DNA of 64,000 nt from an uncultured Porphyromonadaceae bacterium. Its GTDB lineage: Bacteria; Bacteroidota; Bacteroidia; Bacteroidales; Coprobacteraceae. The stretch lies in assembly GCA_900545915.1 (NCBI GenBank), contig URAV01000001.1, positions 62,001 through 126,000 of the forward strand. The letters are read 5' to 3'. The position numbers and the translations under genes are program-made. Under the pieces are notes generated by a model. It saw nothing but the letters and a program-made list of their open reading frames with translations. It did no database searches and was not told the origin of the DNA. Below are positions 17,449 through 24,548 of this stretch, in pieces (position 1 is the first letter of the stretch; each line of letters begins with the position of its first letter).

Positions 17449-18914
17449 TTCTCATTCATTTTTTTTCGCACCTCTATTTCGAAACTACGCAATTTGTCTT
17501 TATACGAATTATTCGCATTTATTCTTTCTACGGCAAGTGCGGCATCCGAATTGCCCTCCCAGCGACGACAAAGATATATCGGCTCATAGATGCGTCCTAT
17601 TTTATAATTCCGTGAGAACATCAGTCCGAGAGCATAATCCTCGCCGTAACTGGTATTCGGTACGGTGACCTTTCGGAGCAACTCGATACAAAAAGCACGT
17701 GGAGCTCCCAATCCGTTAATGCGTAAAGCGTTATTATGTCCATTTTCGTCTGTCCACTCCCGATGGTCGATAATACCCGGCGGAATGACCTGCATATCGA
17801 AATCGGTCATAATGTAGCTACCTACCACCATGGCGCACTGCTCACGATGAAACATGTCTATAATTTTTTGCAGCGTATGCTTGTCTTTATAAACATCGTC
17901 GCTATCGAGCTGTACAGCATATTTTCCACATTGAGATGCAAATATCCCGACATTCCAACACCCGCCTATTCCGAGTTTGTCTTCTTCGGGGATAAGATGA
18001 ATCAGTTTTCCATCCGAACTCAGATCTTTTAAAATGTCCGTTGTTCCGTCCGTCGAATGATTATCTATTACAATTACATTGAAAGGGAAATCGGTCTCCT
18101 GTCCCAATGCCGAACGTACAGCATCCCCAATCGTTTTCGCCCGGTTATATACCGGAATAACGACCGAAGCCTCCACGTCAAACTGCATTGCAGATGCATC
18201 GAACGTTCGCGTTCGTGCAGGAAGCCACGCACCGATCGTTTTTAAATAATCGGTACAAGCTCGTTCCATCTCTATCTGTACGGCACGGTTGCGCGGATCG
18301 ACATAGTCAAACTGCTTTTCTCCGGATTTACGGAAATCATATTCGTCTTGAGAATATAAAAATTCAGGGATATGTACAGGCAAATTTTTTCGGGAAACCC
18401 GTAAACGCAAGTCATACCATCCCGCATAACGGTATATCTCTTTCATCTGTCCGGCAGCCTCCCGAATAGAGCGATTCCGATAAAACAGAATAGTCCCGAA
18501 ATCGAAATCATCCCTTATACTACCGGACAGATAATCTATTACCGGATGTTTTTCTTCTTTTCCGGCAGTGTTTTTATAGTAATCGGCATAACAAAGTCCC
18601 GATCCCGTATCTTCCGCAATACGAACAAAACGGTCTATTGCACAACTCCCGAAACATACCGGACTATATCCCGAACAAAGTATCGTATAACCGTCTTCAG
18701 GAATATTTTCGGCAATTTGCCGTATGGTTTCCGTAGAGTACAGATCATCGACAAACAAAGACCTGCACCCTTCGATACCCGGATCATTCCGGTCTTTTGA
18801 TAACAAAAACATTATCGATAACGGATAACGGCTCTTTGTGAGAGAAGCGACAGTCGAAGATACTTGCTCGACAGAATCAAAAGGAAGAAAACAATATATT
18901 ACAGGAGATTCCAT
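17445..18914 (-). CDS. Tandem GT2 glycosyltransferase (degenerate N-half, intact C-half)
   Basis: 489 residues. Residues ~245-470 form an intact GT2 domain: 'VEASVVIPVYNRAKTIGDAV', 'VIVIDNHSTDGTTDIL', DxD at 336-340 ('LDSDD') and 'YGEDYALGLMFSR'. Residues 1-230 look like a second GT-A-type fold that has lost its clear DxD ('GSGLCYADYYKNT' may be the remnant). There is no signal peptide or membrane segment, so it acts in the cytoplasm or at the inner face of the membrane. It is coupled to DUF4922 by overlap and lies 8 bp after murQ. Donor and acceptor are unknown. Confidence 0.8.
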   Translation of the reverse strand: MESPVIYCFLPFDSVEQVSSTVASLTKSRYPLSIMFLLSKDRNDPGIEGCRSLFVDDLYSTETIRQIAENIPEDGYTILCSGYSPVCFGSCAIDRFVRIAEDTGSGLCYADYYKNTAGKEEKHPVIDYLSGSIRDDFDFGTILFYRNRSIREAAGQMKEIYRYAGWYDLRLRVSRKNLPVHIPEFLYSQDEYDFRKSGEKQFDYVDPRNRAVQIEMERACTDYLKTIGAWLPARTRTFDASAMQFDVEASVVIPVYNRAKTIGDAVRSALGQETDFPFNVIVIDNHSTDGTTDILKDLSSDGKLIHLIPEEDKLGIGGCWNVGIFASQCGKYAVQLDSDDVYKDKHTLQKIIDMFHREQCAMVVGSYIMTDFDMQVIPPGIIDHREWTDENGHNNALRINGLGAPRAFCIELLRKVTVPNTSYGEDYALGLMFSRNYKIGRIYEPIYLCRRWEGNSDAALAVERINANNSYKDKLRSFEIEVRKKMNEK

Positions 18915-18922
18915 AATTATAA

Positions 18923-19741
18923 TTATTGGTGTTTCATATATTCATCGACAGCTTTCTTTACCGATCCGTGCAGTAACAGCAGCCCCTTTGCCGTATCATA
19001 ATCCAAGCCCGTTTCTTCCACAATCATGCGTGTCCCTCGGTCTACCAATTTTTGATTGGTCAATTGCATATTCACCATTCGGTTGCCTTTCACCCGTCCC
19101 ATTTTTATCATTGTGGCGGTAGAAATCATATTCAAAACCAACTTTTGCGCCGTACCCGATTTCATACGTGTACTTCCGGTCACGAACTCCGGTCCTACGA
19201 TGATCTCGATAGGAATATCAGCTTCCCGAGAGACCGGAGAACCCGGATTACAAGAAATGGAAGCCGTAAGAATTCCGGCTTTCCGACAGTGATGCAACGC
19301 TCCGATCACATAAGGCGTCGTACCGGATGCTGCAATTCCGATTACCGTATCGAGGGGACCGACATTGCGGTCGCAAAGCTCTTTCCATCCCTTCTCAGCA
19401 CTATCTTCTGCAGCTTCTACCGGATTGCGCAATGCAGTATCGCCTCCGGCTATGAGTCCGATCACATAAGTACTCGGCATGCCGTAAGTGGGTGGAATCT
19501 CCGAAGCATCCAATACGCCGAGCCGTCCGCTTGTACCGGCCCCTAAATAAAAAATACGACCGCCCCGTTTCATCTTCGGGACAATCGATTCTATCAGTTT
19601 TTCGATCTGAGGTATTGCCTTTTCTACCGCAACGGCAACTTTTTTATCCTCTTCGTTGATTCCTACAAGTAATTCATGTACCGATTTCTCTTCCAAATGA
19701 TCATGTAAAGAGGGCATTTCGGTTATTTTTTCAAATTTCAT
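18923..19741 (-). CDS. murQ: N-acetylmuramic acid 6-phosphate etherase
   Basis: 272 residues with a SIS domain. Seen: 'YLGAGTSGRLGVLDASEIPPTYG', the catalytic Glu in 'AEDSAEKGW', 'GIAASGTTPYVIGAL' and 'GSTRMKSGTAQKLVLNM'. It removes D-lactate from MurNAc-6-phosphate to give GlcNAc-6-phosphate in the cytoplasm, the key step of MurNAc salvage. It lies 6 bp downstream of the kinase that would supply its substrate. Slightly shorter than the ~298-residue E. coli protein, but no core motif is missing. Confidence 0.96.
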   Translation of the reverse strand: MKFEKITEMPSLHDHLEEKSVHELLVGINEEDKKVAVAVEKAIPQIEKLIESIVPKMKRGGRIFYLGAGTSGRLGVLDASEIPPTYGMPSTYVIGLIAGGDTALRNPVEAAEDSAEKGWKELCDRNVGPLDTVIGIAASGTTPYVIGALHHCRKAGILTASISCNPGSPVSREADIPIEIIVGPEFVTGSTRMKSGTAQKLVLNMISTATMIKMGRVKGNRMVNMQLTNQKLVDRGTRMIVEETGLDYDTAKGLLLLHGSVKKAVDEYMKHQ

Positions 19742-19747
19742 CTTAAT

Positions 19748-20587
19748 TCAATTTGCTGTATTCAAATGATATTTCACAAGCTCCGTAATAGGAACAGACA
19801 GAATTTTGCCGACCGTCAAAGAAAGAGATCGCGCCACCTCTAACAATACCGAACGGTAATAATATGCCACAGAACCTACCATGTGCACCGTTTCTCCTTG
19901 AGGATAATACAAAACGTTTCTACGAAAAAAAGATGTGAATGCATTGACCGCCAATAGCCGTATTTCAGGTTCGTCAAGATTTTCCGCAACAAACGGAGAA
20001 AGCGAAGCGAGAAACCGGTTCGGAAACGGCTCTTTATAAACAGCCTGCAGAATCTGTTCCCGAGAAAGTTGGAAACGGGCAAAAAAACGTTCTCTTAACG
20101 GTTGGGAAAGTTCCTCTTTCAGGCAATCCGCCACCAAACGCCGCCCCAAATCCGCTCCGCTTCCTTCATCTCCTAAGATAAAACCGAGAGGCGAAACATG
20201 CCGCACTATATTTTTCCCGTCATAATAACAAGAATTCGACCCTGTCCCCAATATACAGGCAATGCCCGGTTCATGTCCGCATAACGCTCGTGCAGCTCCT
20301 AACAAATCGCTGTTTACTTCGACTTGGTCACAACCGATCACATATCGTAATAATCCCGAAATCATCTGACATTGGACCGGAGTAGCACATCCAGCTCCGT
20401 AAAAGTGAACTTCGGTTATATCGGTAACAGGAAGTCGTTCGAGTACCTCTCTCGACAATATTTTCCTGATCTCGTCATCCGTTTGGAAAAAAGGATTTAT
20501 TCCCGCTGTCTTAAATGCGATCGTTTGAGTCTCGTCTGCCAAACACCAATCGGTTTTGGTAGAACCGCTATCTGCTATCAGTATCAT
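19748..20587 (-). CDS. BadF/BcrA-type amino-sugar kinase (GlcNAc/MurNAc kinase, MurK-like)
   Basis: 279 residues from the ATG at 20587, where 'MILIADSGSTKTDW' begins the phosphate-1 motif of the ASKHA fold; the longer frame back to 20701 adds 38 unconserved residues and enters the SpoIID gene. Other motifs: 'INPFFQTDDEI', 'EVNSDLLGAARAL', 'ACILGTGSNSCYYDG', 'LGFILGDEGSGADLGRRLV'. Members phosphorylate GlcNAc or MurNAc at C6. Its place just before murQ argues for MurNAc kinase (MurK), as described in Clostridium acetobutylicum and Tannerella. It lies 91 bp after the SpoIID gene. Confidence 0.87.
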   Translation of the reverse strand: MILIADSGSTKTDWCLADETQTIAFKTAGINPFFQTDDEIRKILSREVLERLPVTDITEVHFYGAGCATPVQCQMISGLLRYVIGCDQVEVNSDLLGAARALCGHEPGIACILGTGSNSCYYDGKNIVRHVSPLGFILGDEGSGADLGRRLVADCLKEELSQPLRERFFARFQLSREQILQAVYKEPFPNRFLASLSPFVAENLDEPEIRLLAVNAFTSFFRRNVLYYPQGETVHMVGSVAYYYRSVLLEVARSLSLTVGKILSVPITELVKYHLNTAN

Positions 20588-20678
20588 TTTTTCAATTTTC
20601 TGGAAATTGTTGCAATGTATCAATTTTTTCGGGAATCGGATGAAAGTCGTCTCTAAAAAAATATTGAAATATCCCGTG

Positions 20679-21995
20679 TCAATATATTCTTTCAATCGCA
20701 CTGTTACGATAATAATGCGACAATATTTCCCGATAAGAGTACCCCTTTGTCCCCATCACCGCCGCACCGATCTGACAAAGACCGACTCCATGCCCCCAAC
20801 CTGCCCCTTTCAAGGTATATGATTGCGGAATACCGTCTTTCACATTTTCCGGATGCACCGTAAATGCAGAACTGTATAAATGCGAAGCAGACAAAATACG
20901 CCGAATAAACAACTCTTTGCCCACAACACGTGAAACTTTAGTCCCTACAATACGCAACCGGACAATTCGCCCGGAAGCCCCTCTCGCCAAAGGAACAAGC
21001 GAAACAATTTCACCGAAATCTATACCCGACCGTTTCCGGATAAGGTTCGCCAGTTCCGACTGGGAGTAAGATACCGACCAACGGTAAAAATCGGTTGTCT
21101 CCTGATCATACCCGTTCAGCACTTGTTCCAAAATCTTCGGGTCTCGTGTATTACAAAATGCTTCAGGCGAAGATTCTATAAATCCCGAAGCATTCTTCTC
21201 ATCGACCAAGTCGGGGATTTTTTCATCCGAAAACTTATCATACACAGGGATAAGGTAAGGATGATGCTTCTCTTCCCAACAATTTTCAAACAGCTCGCTT
21301 ACTCCGCCACAACATTTTGAGAATCGTGCATCGCAAATCCGGCCTTCACTTGTCAGGACTTCGCCACGGGTAGATCGTACAGCTTCTACCACCCGAGGGG
21401 TAGCGATACGGGTTATCCCCTGATAACGTTGACAATGATCGTCAGCACAAACATCAAATAAAAAATGATCTTCCCTATCATACCAACAGACGATTTCATC
21501 AGGGTTTTCCCTCTTGTTACTTGCCCTTTTATTTCCCGGTTTCCCATTAAAACGGGGGAGTTGGGCCAATAACCAGCTTCGGGAAATTACAGCATGAGCC
21601 TTAAGCAATTCAAGCGAAGCCGAAGCACTCATCTCCGATGATATGACACTCGTCAAATATTTTTCCAAAGCAATACGGTTTATCGCTACAATCTCCGTGT
21701 CATCGGTAATCAGTTTCAATATTCCGGAGAATCGTTGTGTTTCTTCCCGCTCCCAATGAAAATCCACACCGATAGTCACATTGTTCAAATCGAACGAACA
21801 GTTCTCATTCTCCGGAATGAACATCAATGAATCGTATTCCTTACCATTCCATAATATTCGATTGCCGGACAAGCATATAACCTTATGCTCCCCCTCAGTT
21901 ATTATATCGGAAGGAGATACCGAAAACTTTCCGTTCAATCTGAAAACGATCTCTTTACGGTGTAAAATACCGACTTCGATCCGGGGTTCTGTCAT
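20679..21995 (-). CDS. SpoIID/LytB-domain protein
   Basis: 438 residues. The SpoIID core is recognisable: 'INRIALEKYLTSVISSEMSASASLELLKAHAVISRSWLL' region with the conserved Glu, 'VCADDHCQRYQGI', 'RSTRGEVLTSEGRICDARFSKCCGG' and 'GAGWGHGVGLCQIGAAVMGTKGYSYREILSHYY'. In sporulators SpoIID is a lytic transglycosylase that trims denuded glycan strands. No signal peptide is visible here, which is odd for an enzyme acting on the wall. In this organism, which shows no spore genes, it heads the kinase-murQ operon and probably takes part in peptidoglycan turnover; its substrate is unproven. Confidence 0.85.
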   Translation of the reverse strand: MTEPRIEVGILHRKEIVFRLNGKFSVSPSDIITEGEHKVICLSGNRILWNGKEYDSLMFIPENENCSFDLNNVTIGVDFHWEREETQRFSGILKLITDDTEIVAINRIALEKYLTSVISSEMSASASLELLKAHAVISRSWLLAQLPRFNGKPGNKRASNKRENPDEIVCWYDREDHFLFDVCADDHCQRYQGITRIATPRVVEAVRSTRGEVLTSEGRICDARFSKCCGGVSELFENCWEEKHHPYLIPVYDKFSDEKIPDLVDEKNASGFIESSPEAFCNTRDPKILEQVLNGYDQETTDFYRWSVSYSQSELANLIRKRSGIDFGEIVSLVPLARGASGRIVRLRIVGTKVSRVVGKELFIRRILSASHLYSSAFTVHPENVKDGIPQSYTLKGAGWGHGVGLCQIGAAVMGTKGYSYREILSHYYRNSAIERIY

Positions 21996-22089
21996 AGGTT
22001 TTTAAATATGAAAACAGATACAAAGTAAATGATTTTATTCCGGGATCTGCCGCTTTTCGACAAATGAAAAACAGGTCTTGCAATCATAA

Positions 22090-22635
22090 TCACTTCAAAT
22101 AAACACCTTTTTCTTTCAAAGATTCATTTTTCGTTTGATATTCTTCCATACTCCTCCAGATTTCTGCAGTATTACTTTTCGGATATTCTCTTTTCATCAC
22201 AATACTATCTTCGAGGTAATAACCTTCATGATCCTGACGGGTCAGAAAGAACGAGGTGTCGGTCAGCATCGTCGCATTAAATTTCGCACTCCACGATCTA
22301 AGATCATTATATTCTACCAATAATACCGCATTTCTACCCTCTTGTGACAATAATTTCACCTTCCCTTGTTCTATCCGATTTCCGAAATAATAGGTATAGA
22401 CATAATCCCCTATACTGTCCTTATCTGTCAGTATCTTCATCGAAACTATAATTTCATTACGATTCAAACTCCAAGCCCAATTCCCCCCAAAATCGAAAGT
22501 CGTCAGACTGTCCGAATCGCTCAATAACTCAGCCGAAGATTCCGCCTCTTTTACCTCCCGAGAACGGGGACTCCCCGTACACGAAACCCAGAAAATCAGG
22601 TGTAATAAAATAACACAACAAAACAGACTTCTCAT
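22090..22635 (-). CDS. Lipoprotein, candidate muramidase immunity protein 1
   Basis: 181 residues. The signal peptide 'MRSLFCCVILLHLIFWVSC' ends in a lipobox Cys. The mature protein shares a long core with the neighbouring lipoprotein: 'YTYYFGNRI', 'VKLLSQ-GRNAVLLV', 'WSAKFNATMLTDTSFFLTRQ' and 'YYLEDSIV'. The termini differ. I do not recognise a family. Two lipoproteins of one type directly after a muramidase gene suggest periplasmic inhibitors of that enzyme, as in effector/immunity pairs or lysozyme-inhibitor lipoproteins. It ends 94 bp before the SpoIID gene. Confidence 0.6.
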   Translation of the reverse strand: MRSLFCCVILLHLIFWVSCTGSPRSREVKEAESSAELLSDSDSLTTFDFGGNWAWSLNRNEIIVSMKILTDKDSIGDYVYTYYFGNRIEQGKVKLLSQEGRNAVLLVEYNDLRSWSAKFNATMLTDTSFFLTRQDHEGYYLEDSIVMKREYPKSNTAEIWRSMEEYQTKNESLKEKGVYLK

Positions 22636-22670
22636 AATCGTGCGAATTTAATATTTTTCATAAAACAAGA

Positions 22671-23183
22671 TCAATCTCGATGCATTCGCTTGTAGTCTTC
22701 AATTACCCAACGCCCTTCTTCAAGCTCTTGATCGTGATAACATCTTGTTAAAACAATACTATCTTCGAGGTAATAATCCTCAGGTTTCTGTCGGGTCAGA
22801 AAGAATGAGGTATCGGTCAACATCGTCGCATTAAACTTTGCACTCCACGGTATGGTAGCTTTGTCATCCCCTACCAAAAGTACTGCATTACGACCATCCT
22901 GTGACAATAATTTTACATAACCCACTCTTATGCGGTTTCCAAAATAATAGGTATATAAGTAATATCCAACACTATCCTTATGTGAAAATATTGTCATTGA
23001 AATTGCTGCTTTACCAGAATTATTCCATCCCCAATGTCCATAATAGTCAGGAGCTTTTATACTATCTATATCTTTGTAGATCTCAGTTGCAGCACTATTC
23101 CCCGCTTGGGAATCAGCCTTCCCCGAACAAGAAATAAAAAATATCAGGTGCAGTACCAATACACCATAAAACAGATTTTTCAT
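22671..23183 (-). CDS. Lipoprotein, candidate muramidase immunity protein 2
   Basis: 170 residues. The signal peptide runs 'MKNLFYGVLVLHLIFFISC' with a lipobox Cys, followed by a Ser/Ala-rich linker and then the shared core ('YTYYFGNRIRVGYVKLLSQ', 'WSAKFNATMLTDTSFFLTRQ'). It starts 1 bp after the stop codon of the GH108 muramidase gene, so the two are made together. It is the tandem paralogue of the lipoprotein 35 bp further on. Function is inferred from context only. Confidence 0.62.
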   Translation of the reverse strand: MKNLFYGVLVLHLIFFISCSGKADSQAGNSAATEIYKDIDSIKAPDYYGHWGWNNSGKAAISMTIFSHKDSVGYYLYTYYFGNRIRVGYVKLLSQDGRNAVLLVGDDKATIPWSAKFNATMLTDTSFFLTRQKPEDYYLEDSIVLTRCYHDQELEEGRWVIEDYKRMHRD

Positions 23184-23184
23184 A

Positions 23185-24285
23185 TCAATATTGTTTTAAC
23201 ATTTCATCATACGACTTGAATTTATTCATTCGGTTCATCCAGCCATTAAAAAACTCTTTTTGAGATTCTTTACTATTAACAATTTTATTATAATTATCTA
23301 TCCTATTCTTTTTATACTGTTCATAAATCTCTCCGGGATTCGGATGCTGGTTCAACGCCTCGATCGTTTCCTGGCCGATAAAGCCATCTACATCTACCTG
23401 ACCACCCAGTTGATTGATTGCCCGTTGCAGATTTCTTACAGCCGCATCTCGACCGGAATTTATATAAAAATCGAAATAGAGCTGCCGGATAACCGGATCA
23501 TTGATCTCTCCCGCTCTCGAAGGCTTCCAAAACTCCTCTCTGTAAATCTTCTTTGCCCCCTCAGGTGTAAGCTTCTTCAGATTTTCCACTGTCGGTTCCA
23601 CACCGATATGTTTTTTTGCAAATGCGTTCCACGTGCTTGACGATATACCGTGGTTGGTCGCTCCGCCTCTATCATAACGGCTGTTGACATATCCCCCTTC
23701 GCTTTCCAGAACTTTGGCTACCTGATCCTCAAAACCGCCCGGTTCCTTGTCGGCCCGCCTACGTTCCAACTCCTCCTGACCGAGGGGACCTTCTCCCGCA
23801 CTATATTCAAGTCCGGAACGGGGACGGGGCGGATCGGGTACAACAAATGTACTTAATAAAGGCGATTTTGTCAATACATCCCAACCATAATATTTCTCGC
23901 TTTTTTTATTGTCCTGCGAAAGCGGAACTTGTGCGGCTTCCCGGGCAGAACTTTGACCGGCATTGCCGGTATCCGGACGATCCTTTGTCCGGTCGCCTTC
24001 CGATAGCATACTCAAACTGAAATTTCCCCGAGAGTCTCTGTAATCTTGTCTTTCGGATCGATCTCCCGGTGTCGAATTGCCGGAGATACTTTTCATCGCC
24101 TCCTGATAGGTACGGTCACGCCCCGGTCGATATTGATACTTGGGATTATCCGCATCCCAAACCGAGATTCGGGCAGGTATCCATTTCCCCGGAAACAGAG
24201 ATCGCTTCATAAAACTGTTGGTTTCAGGATTCCATAATACTTCTTCGGGTATCCCATCTTCATAGTTCAAGTTTTGTTTTGACAT
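23185..24285 (-). CDS. GH108 muramidase with long N-terminal extension and no signal peptide
   Basis: 366 residues. Residues ~185-366 are a complete GH108 (phage-lysozyme-like N-acetylmuramidase) domain plus the linked PG-binding region: 'VLESEGGYVNSRYDRGGATNHGIS' region with catalytic Glu196, 'FDFYINSGRDAAVRNLQRAINQLG', 'DVDGFIGQETIEAL'. It cleaves MurNAc-GlcNAc bonds. Residues 1-60 ('PEEVLWNPETNSFMKRSLF', 'WIPARISVWDADNPKYQYR') form an unrecognised block; 60-185 is polar, Ser/Arg/Asp/Pro-rich and probably disordered. There is no secretion signal although the target is outside the cytoplasm. The next two genes are lipoproteins. A phage relic is the alternative. Confidence 0.8.
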   Translation of the reverse strand: MSKQNLNYEDGIPEEVLWNPETNSFMKRSLFPGKWIPARISVWDADNPKYQYRPGRDRTYQEAMKSISGNSTPGDRSERQDYRDSRGNFSLSMLSEGDRTKDRPDTGNAGQSSAREAAQVPLSQDNKKSEKYYGWDVLTKSPLLSTFVVPDPPRPRSGLEYSAGEGPLGQEELERRRADKEPGGFEDQVAKVLESEGGYVNSRYDRGGATNHGISSSTWNAFAKKHIGVEPTVENLKKLTPEGAKKIYREEFWKPSRAGEINDPVIRQLYFDFYINSGRDAAVRNLQRAINQLGGQVDVDGFIGQETIEALNQHPNPGEIYEQYKKNRIDNYNKIVNSKESQKEFFNGWMNRMNKFKSYDEMLKQY

Positions 24286-24458
24286 AATTATGATTTTTAT
24301 AGATTAACAATTACGCCGATAAAAATAAGCCTGAAAAAAGTGCTCTTTATGCGATAATTATAAAATCGTATAGGTAATATTTATATACTTCTTGCATATA
24401 CCTTTTCAGGGGAGTGTACAGATAGTTTATCTCTTGTAAGATAACCGCTTTAAATAAG

Positions 24459-24502
24459 CTGACCCGATCGTATTTTTTATTGGAAAATTTAGACAGTCTC
24501 TA
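24459..24502 (+). repeat. Right-end fragment of the MITE-like repeat
   Basis: CTGACCCGAT followed by GGAAAATTTAGACAGTCTCT matches the right end of the repeat family (CTGACCCGAATAAAATTGAGACAGGTTCT in copy C). It lies in the divergent gap between the GH108 gene and PBP1A, just ahead of the PBP1A promoter box. Confidence 0.5.
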
Positions 24503-24512
24503 AAACTATCCG

Positions 24513-24520
24513 TAATTTTG
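24513..24520 (+). promoter_or_regulatory. Candidate -7 box for the PBP1A gene
   Basis: TAATTTTG matches TAnnTTTG and stands 28 bp before the ATG at 24549. No clear TTTG is seen 20 bp upstream, so only half of the promoter is supported. It begins 10 bp after the end of a repeat fragment. Confidence 0.4.
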
Positions 24521-24548
24521 TACCGTATTTAAACATTGAATACTTTAT

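Noticed and set aside
20588..20701. Extended N-terminus of the amino-sugar kinase
   Set aside because: The extra 38 residues are unlike the family, and the frame enters the SpoIID coding region; the ASKHA fold starts at the ATG at 20587.
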